From: Litorisediminicola beolgyonensis
GTDB taxonomy: Bacteria > Pseudomonadota > Alphaproteobacteria > Rhodobacterales > Rhodobacteraceae
Reading direction: 5' to 3'
Assembly (NCBI RefSeq): GCF_042679605.1
Contig: NZ_JBHTMU010000019.1
Span: forward strand, 5,515-69,514
Length of the DNA stretch: 64,000 nucleotides
This document shows, one piece after another, positions 17,511 to 26,855 of the stretch. The notes under the pieces were generated by a model, which saw only the letters and a program-made list of their open reading frames with translations, ran no database searches and had not been told where the DNA came from. The translations under genes were made by a program, and so were the position numbers. How positions within the stretch are numbered: position 1 is the stretch's first letter; each line of letters begins with the position of its first letter.

Positions 17511-18073
17511 TCCGCCCGGTCCCTGCCCTCGCCGCGTTGGCGCTTCTGGGCTTTGCCTGGGGACCCGACTGGGAGAGCGTCTTCGGCCCCTTCCCCGCCC
17601 ATATGCTGCGGCACATGACGCTGGTGGCCTTCGCCGCCCCGGCCCTCGTCTTGGCCCTGCCCGCGCTCGCGCGCCTCGCGCCGCCGGTCGCACTGGCCGC
17701 GGCGCTGGAGTTCGCGGTGGTCTGGGCGTTCCACCTGCCCGCGCTCCACGCCATGTCGCAGGCGGGCGGCCTTGGCTTCGCGCTGGAACAGGCGCTGTTC
17801 CTGACCGTCGGAGTGGCGGTCTGGGCCAGCGCCCTGCCGCCCGCGTCGCCTCTGGCGGGCGCGGGCGCGCTGCTTCTGACCTCGATGCACATGACGCTTC
17901 TCGGCGCGCTTCTGGTGCTGGCGCCGGTGCCGCTTTACGGCGCAGAGCACGGGACGCATGACCTCGCCGGTCAGCAGCTCGGCGGCCTTCTGATGCTGGC
18001 GCTCGGCACGCCGGTCTATCTTCTCGGCGGTCTCGCCCTGACCGCGCGGCAATTGCGGGAGCGCCCGGCATGA
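17507..18073 (+). CDS. ctaG: Cytochrome c oxidase assembly protein, caa3 CtaG family
   Basis: 188-residue polytopic membrane protein with about five membrane helices. PFPAHMLRHMTLVAFAAPALVLALP, EFAVVWAFHLPALHAM and TSMHMTLLGALLVLAPVPLY carry the conserved histidines of the caa3_CtaG family, which is linked to copper delivery and assembly of caa3 oxidases. The GTG at 17507 overlaps the previous stop (GTGA). This is the Bacillus-type CtaG, not the Cox11-type protein of the same name. Confidence 0.85.
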   Translation: MIRPVPALAALALLGFAWGPDWESVFGPFPAHMLRHMTLVAFAAPALVLALPALARLAPPVALAAALEFAVVWAFHLPALHAMSQAGGLGFALEQALFLTVGVAVWASALPPASPLAGAGALLLTSMHMTLLGALLVLAPVPLYGAEHGTHDLAGQQLGGLLMLALGTPVYLLGGLALTARQLRERPA

Positions 18074-19155
18074 AGCTCCTGCGGCACTTCACCACCGATC
18101 TCGACTGGCGCACGGTCCGCACCCTCGTCGCCGCACTGGCGGTCGCGGGCGCGGTGGGCGGCGGCGCGGTGGTGGCCTTCGGCCTCTACAACGTCTCGGC
18201 CAAGGTCGGTCATCTGCCCGGCGTCAGCCCGATCCTGCACGAGACCTTCCGCAACTCTGTCGACCTGCGCGCCCATGCCGAGCCGCCCGCCGATCTTCAG
18301 ACCGAGGACCGGGTGAAGCTCGGGGCCGGCCACTATGACAGCGCCTGCCGCCATTGCCACGCCGCTCCGGGGCAGGAGCGCTCGGCCACGGTGCTGTCGA
18401 TGGTGCCGCAGCCGCCCCATATCACCGACGCGGTCGGGGATTGGACCGCGTCCGAGTTCCACTGGATCGTGCATCAGGGCGTCAAGATGAGCGGCATGCC
18501 CGGTTGGCCCGCGAAGCGGTCGGACGAGGTCTGGTCGGTCGTGGCCTTCCTGATGGAGGTCGGCGAGATGAGCGGCCCGCGCTATGCCGAGCTGACCGAC
18601 AAGCCCGAAGGCAAGACCTGCGCGATGTGCCATGGTCTCGACGGCGTCTCGGGCAGCGCTCATATCCCGCGGCTCGACATCCTGTCCGAGACCTATATCG
18701 CCCAGAGCCTCTCCGCCTATGCCGCGGGCACCCGCGACAGCGGCATCATGGCCGAGGCCATGAGCCACGTGCCCGCCGACGCGATCCCGCGCCTCGCCGC
18801 CGCCTTCGCCGGGAACGCGCCCTCGGGCGGGCCTGCTAGGGACGTCGACACGGAGCTGGCCGAGACCGGCCGCGCGCTCGCGACCGAGGGCGGCACCGTC
18901 GAGGTTCCCGCCTGCAACGCCTGCCACGGCCCCTGGGACAAGCCGCTCGACCCGGCCTTCCCCTCGCTCGCCGGGCAATACGCGCCCTATCTCAAGACCC
19001 AGCTGGAGCTCTGGCGCGAGGGCATCCAGGGCGGCGGGCGCGTGGCGGAATTGATGCACCACGCCGCGCAGGAGCTGACCGACGCGCAGATCGAGGCGCT
19101 GGCGGCCTATTACGCCTCGCTGGCCCCGGCGACGCTCGACGAGACCCGCGACTGA
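18070..19155 (+). CDS. Triheme cytochrome c, membrane anchored
   Basis: 361 residues with an uncleaved N-terminal membrane anchor (about 17-39) and three heme c attachment sites: C93RHCH, C184AMCH and C282NACH. The first site is followed by cytochrome c methionine candidates (HQGVKMSGMPGWP). The middle and last domains resemble tandem cytochrome c4-like units (AGQYAPYLKTQLELWREG). It likely passes electrons from the bc1 complex or a periplasmic donor to the caa3 oxidase encoded upstream, with which it is coupled (ATGA). A 135-base gap follows before ivd. Confidence 0.9.
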   Translation: MKLLRHFTTDLDWRTVRTLVAALAVAGAVGGGAVVAFGLYNVSAKVGHLPGVSPILHETFRNSVDLRAHAEPPADLQTEDRVKLGAGHYDSACRHCHAAPGQERSATVLSMVPQPPHITDAVGDWTASEFHWIVHQGVKMSGMPGWPAKRSDEVWSVVAFLMEVGEMSGPRYAELTDKPEGKTCAMCHGLDGVSGSAHIPRLDILSETYIAQSLSAYAAGTRDSGIMAEAMSHVPADAIPRLAAAFAGNAPSGGPARDVDTELAETGRALATEGGTVEVPACNACHGPWDKPLDPAFPSLAGQYAPYLKTQLELWREGIQGGGRVAELMHHAAQELTDAQIEALAAYYASLAPATLDETRD

Positions 19156-19290
19156 CGCGACGGAGATCGGCCGCTCCGGCGGTCGCAGGCCATTGACCTT
19201 CCAGGCGCCCTGCCGAACACTCGGCTCCAAGAGCGCACCCGACGACGGCTCACGTCGCAGCGGCGCCGCACGGACCATATGGGAGGGATC

Positions 19291-20454
19291 ATGTTCACCG
19301 CATCCATGCGGTTCGACCTCGGTGACGAGGTGAACGCGCTTCGAGACATGGTGCATCGCTGGGCGCAGGAGCGGGTCAAGCCGCTGGCCGCCGCGATCGA
19401 CCGCGACAACGACTTCCCGCACGATCTCTGGCATGAGATGGGCGAGCTCGGCCTTCTGGGCATCACCGTGCCCGAAGAGGATGGCGGCGCGGGCATGGGC
19501 TATCTCGCCCATGTCGTCGCGGTCGAGGAGATCGCCCGCGCCTCGGCCTCGGTCTCGCTCAGCTACGGGGCGCATTCGAACCTCTGCGTCAACCAGATCA
19601 ACCTCAACGGCTCGCCCGAACAGAAGGCGCGCTACCTGCCGGGCCTGATCTCGGGCGAACGGGTCGGCGCGCTCGCGATGTCCGAGGCGGGCGCGGGGTC
19701 GGACGTAGTGAGCATGTCGCTCCGCGCCGAGAAGAAGAACGACCGCTTCGTGCTGAACGGCACCAAGTACTGGATCACCAATGGCGGCGAGGCGGGCACG
19801 CTCGTCGTCTACGCCAAGACCGATCCCGAGGCCGGGGCGCGCGGCATCACCGCCTTCCTGATCGAAAAGACCATGCCGGGCTTCACCCAGTCTGATCATT
19901 TCGACAAGCTCGGCATGCGCGGTTCGAACACGGTGGAGCTGCGCTTCGACGAGGTCGAAGTGCCCTATGACAACATCTTGGGCGAGGAAGGCCGCGGCGT
20001 CGCGGTCCTGATGTCGGGGCTCGATTACGAGCGGGTCGTGCTGTCGGGGATCGGCACCGGGATCATGGCCGCCTGTCTCGACGAGATCATGCCCTACCTG
20101 GCCGAGCGCAAGCAGTTCGGAAAACCCATCGGGGATTTCCAGCTCATGCAGGGCAAGATCGCCGACATGTACACCAAGCTGAACTCCGCCCGCGCCTATA
20201 TCTACGAGGTCGCGCGCGCCTGCGACCGGGGCGAGGTGACCCGACAGGACGCCGCCGCCTGCGTGCTCTATGCCAGCGAAGAGGCGATGACCGTCGCCCA
20301 TCAGGCGGTGCAGGCGATGGGCGGGTCGGGCTTCATGAACGAGACGCCCGTCAGCCGGATGTTCCGCGACGCCAAGCTGATGGAGATCGGCGCAGGCACC
20401 TCCGAGATCCGGCGCATGCTGATCGGGCGCGAGCTGATGGCGGCGATGCGCTGA
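19291..20454 (+). CDS. ivd: Isovaleryl-CoA dehydrogenase
   Basis: FAD-dependent acyl-CoA dehydrogenase (387 residues) that converts isovaleryl-CoA to 3-methylcrotonyl-CoA in leucine degradation. The catalytic glutamate is at the isovaleryl-specific position E247 (GLDYERVVLSG). Flavin motifs AMSEAGAGSDVV and KYWITNGGEAGTLVVYAKT are present, and the C-terminus AVQAMGGSGFMNE...GAGTSEIRRMLIGREL is typical. The ATG at 19291 is chosen because GGGAGG lies 4-5 bases upstream; an in-frame ATG at 19279 would put that site inside the gene. It is first in the leucine operon. Confidence 0.95.
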   Translation: MFTASMRFDLGDEVNALRDMVHRWAQERVKPLAAAIDRDNDFPHDLWHEMGELGLLGITVPEEDGGAGMGYLAHVVAVEEIARASASVSLSYGAHSNLCVNQINLNGSPEQKARYLPGLISGERVGALAMSEAGAGSDVVSMSLRAEKKNDRFVLNGTKYWITNGGEAGTLVVYAKTDPEAGARGITAFLIEKTMPGFTQSDHFDKLGMRGSNTVELRFDEVEVPYDNILGEEGRGVAVLMSGLDYERVVLSGIGTGIMAACLDEIMPYLAERKQFGKPIGDFQLMQGKIADMYTKLNSARAYIYEVARACDRGEVTRQDAAACVLYASEEAMTVAHQAVQAMGGSGFMNETPVSRMFRDAKLMEIGAGTSEIRRMLIGRELMAAMR

Positions 20455-22061
20455 TGGCGGTCCTGGCCTCGCAGATCTCGCCCCGCTCCGAGAGTTTCGC
20501 GGCCAATCGCGCCGCGCAGGAGGCGCAGCTCGCGCCCGTCGCGGAGGCCGCGCTCTGGGCCGAGCGCGGCGGCGGCGAGGCCGCGCGCGAGCGGCATGTC
20601 TCGCGCGGCAAGCTTTTGCCCCGCGAGCGGATCGCGCGGCTCCTCGATCCCGGCTCGCCCTTCCTTGAGGTAGGGCTCTTCGCGGCGCATGGCATGTACG
20701 GGAACGCCAGCCCGGCAGCGGGCGCAATCGCGGGCATTGGCCGGGTCGCGGGGCGCGAGGTCATGGTGGTCTGCAACGACGCCACCGTGAAGGGCGGCAC
20801 CTATTTCCCGATGACGGTCAAGAAGCACCTCCGCGCACAGGAGATCGCGCAGGCGAACCGCCTGCCCTGCGTCTACCTGGTCGACTCGGGCGGTGCGAAC
20901 CTTCCCAACCAGGACGAGGTCTTCCCCGACCGCGACCATTTCGGCCGGATCTTCTTCAACCAGGCCAATATGAGCGCCGCTTGCATCCCGCAGATCGCCG
21001 TGGTGATGGGTTCCTGCACCGCGGGCGGGGCCTACGTGCCCGCGATGTCGGACGTCACCATCATCGTGCGGGATCAGGGCACGATCTTCCTCGCCGGTCC
21101 GCCCCTGGTGAAGGCCGCCACGGGCGAGGTCGTCTCGGCCGAGGATCTGGGCGGCGGCGACGTCCATACCCGGCTCTCGGGCGTGGCCGATTACCTGGCC
21201 GAGGACGACGCCCATGCGCTGGCGCTGGCGCGGCAGGCGATCGCCAACCTGAACGGCGAGAAGCCCGTAACCGTCGCGCGCCAGACCCCAGAAGAGCCGC
21301 TCTACGATCCCGAGGAGCTTCTGGGCGTCGTCCCCGCCGATCTTCGGACGCCCTATGACATCCGCGAGGTGATCGCCCGCATCGTCGACGGCTCCCGCTT
21401 CGACGAGTTCAAGGCGCGCTTCGGCACCACGCTAGTGACCGGCTTTGCCCATGTGATGGGCCTTCCGGTGGGCATCATCGCCAACAATGGCGTGCTCTTC
21501 TCGGAAAGCGCCCAGAAGGGCGCGCATTTCGTCGAGCTCTGCGCGCAGCGGAAGATCCCGCTCGTGTTCCTCCAGAACATCACCGGCTTCATGGTCGGGC
21601 GAAAATACGAGGCCGGGGGCATCGCGCGCGACGGCGCCAAGCTGGTGACGGCGGTGGCGACGGCCAGTGTTCCGAAGATCACGCTTCTGGTCGGCGGCAG
21701 TTTCGGCGCGGGGAATTACGGCATGTGCGGACGGGCCTATGATCCGCGCTTCCTCTGGACCTGGCCCAACAGCCGCATCTCGGTCATGGGCGGCGAACAG
21801 GCGGCAGGCGTTCTGGCCACCGTCAAGCGCGACGCCATCGAGCGCAAGGGCGGGTCTTGGTCCGAGGAGGAGGAGCGCGCCTTCAAAGAGCCGGTGATCG
21901 ACCAGTTCGCCGAGCAGGCGCATCCGCTCTATGCCTCGGCGCGGCTCTGGGATGACGGCATCATCGACCCGCGCCGCACCCGCGACGTGCTGGCGCTGTC
22001 GCTCTCGGCGGCGCTCAACGCGCCCATCGGGGAGACGCGCTTCGGCGTGTTCCGGATGTGA
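20454..22061 (+). CDS. mccB: Methylcrotonyl-CoA carboxylase, beta (carboxyltransferase) subunit
   Basis: 535-residue carboxyltransferase subunit that moves the carboxyl group from biotin to 3-methylcrotonyl-CoA. It has the crotonase-like halves typical of acyl-CoA carboxylases: GNASPAAGAIAGIGRVAGREVMVVCNDATVKGGTY in the first half; GSCTAGGAYVPAMSD at the acyl-CoA oxyanion site; and FLQNITGFMVGRKYEAGGIARDGAKLV in the second half, the signature of the MCC type. The ATG at 20454 overlaps the ivd stop by one base, and its own stop overlaps the ASCH gene. Confidence 0.95.
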   Translation: MAVLASQISPRSESFAANRAAQEAQLAPVAEAALWAERGGGEAARERHVSRGKLLPRERIARLLDPGSPFLEVGLFAAHGMYGNASPAAGAIAGIGRVAGREVMVVCNDATVKGGTYFPMTVKKHLRAQEIAQANRLPCVYLVDSGGANLPNQDEVFPDRDHFGRIFFNQANMSAACIPQIAVVMGSCTAGGAYVPAMSDVTIIVRDQGTIFLAGPPLVKAATGEVVSAEDLGGGDVHTRLSGVADYLAEDDAHALALARQAIANLNGEKPVTVARQTPEEPLYDPEELLGVVPADLRTPYDIREVIARIVDGSRFDEFKARFGTTLVTGFAHVMGLPVGIIANNGVLFSESAQKGAHFVELCAQRKIPLVFLQNITGFMVGRKYEAGGIARDGAKLVTAVATASVPKITLLVGGSFGAGNYGMCGRAYDPRFLWTWPNSRISVMGGEQAAGVLATVKRDAIERKGGSWSEEEERAFKEPVIDQFAEQAHPLYASARLWDDGIIDPRRTRDVLALSLSAALNAPIGETRFGVFRM

Positions 22062-22477
22062 CGGGCGATGCGGCGGAGCGGCTCTTTCCGGGCGCTGTGC
22101 GCTACCGGCCGGGCGACGGACCCGCGCTCAACGCCGAGATCCTGGGCCTGATGCGGGCGGGGCGAAAGACCGCGACCTGCGCGGCGCTCTCGGAGTTTTC
22201 CGAGGCAGAGCCCGCGCCGGAGCCCGGCCGGGTGGATATCGCGCTCGACTGGGCAGGACAGCCCGCGCTCGCCACGCGCACGCTTGCGGTGGAGCAGCTG
22301 CGCTGGGACGAGATGGACGAGGCCCGGGTGCCGCCGCAGGGCGAGTTCCGCGATCTGGCGGACTGGCGCGCGGGCTACCGCGCCTACCTGACGCGCGCGG
22401 GTCGGTTCCGCGAGGACCTGCCGCTCATCTACGAGACCTTCGCGGTCGTCCATGATTTCGGGGAGGAGGCGGCATGA
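22058..22477 (+). CDS. ASCH domain protein
   Basis: 139 residues resembling the ASCH (PUA-like) domain family: LMRAGRKTATCAALSEF matches the conserved GxKTxT signature, and PGRVDIALDWAGQPALATRTLAVEQLRWDEMDE followed by WRAGYRAYL match the core beta-barrel. ASCH domains are proposed RNA-binding modules, and some members have N4-acetylcytidine amidohydrolase (YqfB) activity. It starts with GTG at 22058 overlapping mccB and ends overlapping mccA, so it is embedded in the leucine operon without a gap, an unexpected place for such a protein. Confidence 0.8.
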   Translation: MTGDAAERLFPGAVRYRPGDGPALNAEILGLMRAGRKTATCAALSEFSEAEPAPEPGRVDIALDWAGQPALATRTLAVEQLRWDEMDEARVPPQGEFRDLADWRAGYRAYLTRAGRFREDLPLIYETFAVVHDFGEEAA

Positions 22478-24468
22478 TCCGCACATTGCTGATCGCCAAT
22501 CGCGGCGAGATCGCCTGCCGCGTCATCGCCACCGCCCGCCGCCTCGGGATCCGCACCGTCGCGGTCTATTCCGATGCCGACCGGGACGCGCGTCATGTCG
22601 CGATGGCCGACGAGGCCGTGCATATCGGCCCGCCCCCGGCCTCCGAGAGCTACCTGAACGCGGACGCGATCCTCGCCGCCGCGCGCAGGGCCGGCGCCGA
22701 CGCGATCCATCCTGGCTACGGGTTCCTCTCCGAAAATCCCGGTTTCGTGGAGGCGGTCGAGGCCCAAGGGCTGACCTTCGTCGGCCCGCCCGCCAGCGCC
22801 ATCCGCGCGATGGGTCTGAAAGACGCGGCCAAGCGCGCGATGGAAGAGGCAGGCGTCCCGGTCGTGCCCGGCTACCACGGCGACGATCAGGACCCGGCGC
22901 ATCTGGCGCGCGAGGCCGAAGCGATCGGCTATCCGGTGCTCATCAAGGCCCGCGCTGGCGGCGGCGGCAAGGGCATGCGGCTCGTCGAGCGCGCCGGTGA
23001 TTTCGCCGCTGCGCTGGAAAGCGCGCAGCGCGAGGCACAGGCGGCCTTCGGCGATCCGGCCTGCCTCATCGAGAAATTCGTGACCTCTCCGCGCCATGTC
23101 GAAATCCAGGTCATGGCCGATGCGCATGGCACCGTCCTCCATCTCTTCGAGCGCGACTGCTCGCTCCAGCGCCGCCATCAGAAGGTGATCGAGGAAGCCC
23201 CTGCCCCGGACATGCCCGAGGCGGTGCGCGCCGCGATGGGCCGCGCCGCGGTCGAGGCCGCGCGCGCCATCGGCTACCGGGGCGCGGGCACCGTCGAGTT
23301 CATCGCCGACGGCTCCGGCCCGCTCCGCGAGGACGGGTTCTGGTTCATGGAGATGAACACACGGCTGCAGGTCGAGCATCCCGTGACCGAGGCGATCACC
23401 GGGCTCGATCTGGTGGAGCTGCAGCTCCGCGTGGCCGCCGGAGAGGCGCTGCCGATGGCGCAGGAGGATCTCTCCATCGACGGCTGGGCCTTCGAGGCGC
23501 GGCTCTATGCCGAGGACGCGGCGCGGGGCTTCTTGCCCGCGACCGGCACGCTGGCGCATCTGGAATTTCCCGAGGCCGCCGAGTTCGCGCGCGGGTCCGT
23601 CCGGGTCGATGCGGGCGTGCGCTCGGGCGACGAGATCAGCCCGCATTACGACCCGATGATCGCCAAGATCATCACCCACGGCCCCACCCGCGCTGCCGCG
23701 CTGGCGCGCCTGCGCCAGGCCCTGGCAGAAACGCAGGTCGCGGGCACCGTGACCAATCTCGACTTCCTCTCGGCCCTGGCCGCGCATGAGGGCTTCGGAC
23801 GGGGCGAGGTCGATACCGGTCTGATCGCCCGCGACCAGGACACGCTGACCGCCCCTGCCCCGGTCGTTGGCTCTCTGGTCGCGCTCGCGGCCGCGGCGGC
23901 GGCGGGTCTGACCGGTCCGGCCACAGGCGACGATCCCTGGGACCGGCTGTCGGGCTACCGGCATTTCGGCCCGGCGACGCGAACGGTGCTCGTGATGCAG
24001 GGAGACGCCCTGATTGCGGCGGAGGTCGCGCAGACCGGCCAGAGCGTCCGGGTCAGCTGGGACGAGCAGGCGATCACGCTGCATCTTGATCGTGCGGGCG
24101 GGGAGTTGCGTGTGACCGAGGACGGCCAAAGCTACCCGGCCGAGATCCGGCGGATCGGATCGACCCTCGCGGTCTTCGCCTCGGGCCACCGCGCGGTCTT
24201 CACCCTGCCCGACCCGCTCGCGCTTGCCGATGCGGATGCCGCGGGCGGCGATGCGATCACCGCGCCGATGCCGGGTCTGGTCAAGCGCGTCTCGACCGCG
24301 CCGGGCGCCGAGGTCGAGAGCGGCGCCGCGCTCATCGTGCTCGAGGCGATGAAGATGGAACACACGCTGACCGCGCCGCGCGACGGCACGGTGGCCGAGC
24401 TTCTGGTGGCCGAGGGCGACCAGGTCAGCGACGGCACGCTGCTGCTGCGGCTGGAGGACGAGGCATGA
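22474..24468 (+). CDS. mccA: Methylcrotonyl-CoA carboxylase, alpha (biotin) subunit
   Basis: 664-residue biotin carboxylase/carrier subunit. Residues 1-450 are biotin carboxylase: NRGEIACRVIATARRLGIRTVAVYSDAD, the ATP-grasp glycine loop RAGGGGKGMRLV, HVEIQVMADAHG and EMNTRLQVEHPVTE. The C-terminal biotinyl domain has the lysine motif EAMKMEHTL and ends the protein. It carboxylates biotin with ATP and bicarbonate for mccB. The start overlaps the ASCH gene and the stop overlaps the HMG-CoA lyase gene. The length and BT-like middle region fit MCC rather than PCC, in agreement with the operon. Confidence 0.95.
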   Translation: MIRTLLIANRGEIACRVIATARRLGIRTVAVYSDADRDARHVAMADEAVHIGPPPASESYLNADAILAAARRAGADAIHPGYGFLSENPGFVEAVEAQGLTFVGPPASAIRAMGLKDAAKRAMEEAGVPVVPGYHGDDQDPAHLAREAEAIGYPVLIKARAGGGGKGMRLVERAGDFAAALESAQREAQAAFGDPACLIEKFVTSPRHVEIQVMADAHGTVLHLFERDCSLQRRHQKVIEEAPAPDMPEAVRAAMGRAAVEAARAIGYRGAGTVEFIADGSGPLREDGFWFMEMNTRLQVEHPVTEAITGLDLVELQLRVAAGEALPMAQEDLSIDGWAFEARLYAEDAARGFLPATGTLAHLEFPEAAEFARGSVRVDAGVRSGDEISPHYDPMIAKIITHGPTRAAALARLRQALAETQVAGTVTNLDFLSALAAHEGFGRGEVDTGLIARDQDTLTAPAPVVGSLVALAAAAAAGLTGPATGDDPWDRLSGYRHFGPATRTVLVMQGDALIAAEVAQTGQSVRVSWDEQAITLHLDRAGGELRVTEDGQSYPAEIRRIGSTLAVFASGHRAVFTLPDPLALADADAAGGDAITAPMPGLVKRVSTAPGAEVESGAALIVLEAMKMEHTLTAPRDGTVAELLVAEGDQVSDGTLLLRLEDEA

Positions 24469-25322
24469 GCGATTCGGTCACCCTCTTCGAGATGGGCCCG
24501 CGCGACGGGCTCCAGAATGAAAAGGCGCAGATCGCGACCGCCGACAAAATCCGCCTGACCGATCTCCTGTCCGAAGCGGGGTTCGCGAAGATCGAGGTCA
24601 CGAGCTTCGTCAGCCCGAAATGGGTGCCGCAGATGGCCGATGCCGCCGAGGTGCTGGCCGGGATCACCCGCCGCCCCGGCACGTCCTATGCCGCGCTGAC
24701 GCCGAACCTGCGCGGCTTCGAGGCGGCGCTGGCGGCGAAGGCCGACGAGGTGGCGATCTTCGCCTCGGCCTCCGAAGGGTTCAGCCGCGCCAATATCAAC
24801 TGCTCCATCGCCGAGAGCCTCGAGCGCTTCGCGCCGGTGGCCGAGGCCGCGCGCGCGGCCGGTGTGCCGATGCGCGGCTATGTATCCTGCGTGACCGATT
24901 GCCCCTATGACGGCAGCGTCCCTCCGGCCGAGGTCGCCCGCGTCGCCCGCGCGCTCGTCACGCTCGGCTGCTACGAGGTGTCCCTCGGTGACACGATCGG
25001 CGCGGCGACGCCCGAGACGACGCAAGCGATGCTGGCCGCGGTGATCTCGGAGATCCCGCCCGACCGGCTGGCGGGGCATTTCCACGACACTGGCGGGCGC
25101 GCGCTGGACAATATCGAGGTGAGCCTGAGCCACGGTCTCCGGGTCTTCGACAGCGCCATCGCGGGGCTCGGCGGCTGCCCCTACGCGCCGGGCGCGCGCG
25201 GAAACGTGGCGACCGAGGCCGTGGTCGCGCGGCTGTCCGGGCTGGGCTACGAGACCGGCCTCGACATTGCCGCGCTCGACCGCGCCGCGGAGTTCGCGCG
25301 CAGCCTGAGGAGCGCAGAATGA
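24465..25322 (+). CDS. mvaB: Hydroxymethylglutaryl-CoA lyase
   Basis: 285-residue TIM-barrel lyase that splits HMG-CoA into acetyl-CoA and acetoacetate, the last step of leucine catabolism. Visible are the divalent-metal and substrate residues in FEMGPRDGLQNEK, the metal histidines H205 and H207 (AGHFHDTGG), and the catalytic cysteine C238 in GLGGCPYAPGARGN. The last motif normally reads GASGN; the Ser to Arg change is a small oddity. Start and stop overlap neighbouring genes by 4 bases. Confidence 0.93.
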   Translation: MSDSVTLFEMGPRDGLQNEKAQIATADKIRLTDLLSEAGFAKIEVTSFVSPKWVPQMADAAEVLAGITRRPGTSYAALTPNLRGFEAALAAKADEVAIFASASEGFSRANINCSIAESLERFAPVAEAARAAGVPMRGYVSCVTDCPYDGSVPPAEVARVARALVTLGCYEVSLGDTIGAATPETTQAMLAAVISEIPPDRLAGHFHDTGGRALDNIEVSLSHGLRVFDSAIAGLGGCPYAPGARGNVATEAVVARLSGLGYETGLDIAALDRAAEFARSLRSAE

Positions 25323-26101
25323 CCTACGAGACGCTCGATCTTGCTCGCGACGACCGTGGCGTGGTCACGGTCACCCTGAACCTGCCGGAAACACGCAACG
25401 CCATGTCGGGCGCGATGATCGCGGAGTTGACCGATCTCGCGGGCGCGCTTGGCGACGACGGCTCCATGCGCGCGGTCGTTCTGGCCGGCGCGGGCAAGGT
25501 GTTCTGTGCCGGGGGCGACCTGACCTGGATGAAGGCGCAGATCGCCGCCGACCGCGCGACGCGCATCCGCGAGGCCACGAAGCTCGCGCAGATGCTCCGC
25601 GCGCTCAACGAGATGCCGAAACCGCTGATCGGCAAGCTCCACGGCGCGGCCCTGGGCGGCGGTGTCGGGCTGGCCTGCGTCTGCGACGTGGCGCTCGCCG
25701 CGACCGGCACGCGCTTTGGATTGACCGAGACCCGGCTGGGGCTGATCCCGGCCACGATCGGACCTTACGTCCTGGCGCGCATGGGCGAAGGCCGGGCGCG
25801 GCGGGTGTTCATGTCGGCCCGTCTCTTCGAAGCGGAGGAAGCGGCCGAGCTGGGCATCATCGCCCGCGCCGTGCCGCCCGAAGATCTCGACGATGCCATC
25901 GAGGCCGAGGTCCTGCCCTATCTCTCGGTCGCCCCGAAGGCCGTCGGCGCGGCCAAGGCGCTGGCGCGCAGCCTCGGGCCGAGAATCGACGACGCGGTGA
26001 TCGAGGACACCATCCGACGGCTGGCCGACACCTGGGAGGGCGAGGAAGCGGCGCACGGGATCGGCGCGTTTCTCGACAAGACACCGCCCCGCTGGGCCTG
26101 A
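25319..26101 (+). CDS. liuC: Methylglutaconyl-CoA hydratase (enoyl-CoA hydratase family)
   Basis: 260-residue crotonase. The oxyanion-hole motifs AGGDLTWMKAQ and GAALGGGVGLACVCDVALA are present, as is the hydratase-like FGLTETRLGLIPATIGPYVL. Position at the end of the ivd-mccB-mccA-lyase operon identifies the likely reaction, hydration of 3-methylglutaconyl-CoA to HMG-CoA. Sequence alone would only say enoyl-CoA hydratase. It is coupled to mvaB and ends the operon; no clear terminator hairpin follows. Confidence 0.88.
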   Translation: MTYETLDLARDDRGVVTVTLNLPETRNAMSGAMIAELTDLAGALGDDGSMRAVVLAGAGKVFCAGGDLTWMKAQIAADRATRIREATKLAQMLRALNEMPKPLIGKLHGAALGGGVGLACVCDVALAATGTRFGLTETRLGLIPATIGPYVLARMGEGRARRVFMSARLFEAEEAAELGIIARAVPPEDLDDAIEAEVLPYLSVAPKAVGAAKALARSLGPRIDDAVIEDTIRRLADTWEGEEAAHGIGAFLDKTPPRWA

Positions 26102-26245
26102 TGCGGACTCAAAGACACAGGAAACAGTCTTTTTCACAACCTTTACGAGAACCCGCCTTTTCTCTGACGCAACACCCTGAGACTATCCTTTCGTATAGAG
26201 TTCGCATTCCCCTTTTTCTGGGGTCGCAGAACGCGGAGACGTCGA

Positions 26246-26539
26246 TTGTCACAAGTCATTTCACCCCGCACAGCCAAACCCGTGCACCAGGCTGGTCCCG
26301 CCGAGACCGCGTCCTGGAGAGAGACCCCCTTTACCGTCGTGGTGCCCGACCTGTCTCGCAGGAGCGTCGGGCGCGGTGTGCGATGCCTGCCGCTCTGCGC
26401 TCTCGGCGGCTTCACCGCCAGCGCGACCGCCTGGATCGTAAGTCAGAATGTCTGGGCAACCTTCGTTGCCGCCGCGGCCGGAGCGGCCATTGGCGGGCTC
26501 GCCGCCTGCCGGTTGACGCGCAACGGGAGATTGCGCTGA
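26246..26539 (+). CDS. Possible small membrane protein, 97 aa
   Basis: A frame of 97 residues from a TTG at 26246, with GGAG about 7 bases upstream. The C-terminal half has one or two hydrophobic segments (ASATAWIVSQNVWATFVAAAAGAAIGGLAA) ending in a basic tail, as in small inner-membrane proteins. The N-terminal half is polar and nondescript. There is no recognised family. It stands alone between the leucine operon and dadA, so the coding call rests on composition and the ribosome site only. Confidence 0.4.
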   Translation: MSQVISPRTAKPVHQAGPAETASWRETPFTVVVPDLSRRSVGRGVRCLPLCALGGFTASATAWIVSQNVWATFVAAAAGAAIGGLAACRLTRNGRLR

Positions 26540-26855
26540 ACCGAGGCCGCTCTCGTCATCACGGAAGTGTGATATTTATATTTTTTTGAAATCTACCAAA
26601 CTATTGAGCGCAAATTCTCACGCATTGCATGAACCAATAAAACGCCAGACACACCTCCAAAGCCTCCTGCTTCTGTCCAGAGAAGCCGCCCCTGAACCCG
26701 CGGAGAGACGGGCGCTGTGCCGAGGAAATCGGCGAAAGCCCCACCCGCGCGCGCTGAGAACAGACCCTCTCAAGGCTTTCTCCTGACAGCTCGCCGCAAA
26801 GCCATATACTGGCGACGCCGGTGCAGACGCTGGTGCGGACAGAGTGGAGATGACG
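26540..26855. other. 316-base AT-richer intergenic region before dadA
   Basis: No gene is visible. The sequence around 26568-26640 is much richer in A and T than its surroundings (including a run of seven T) and probably contains the dadA promoter region, but I cannot place -35/-10 boxes with confidence. Confidence 0.4.
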
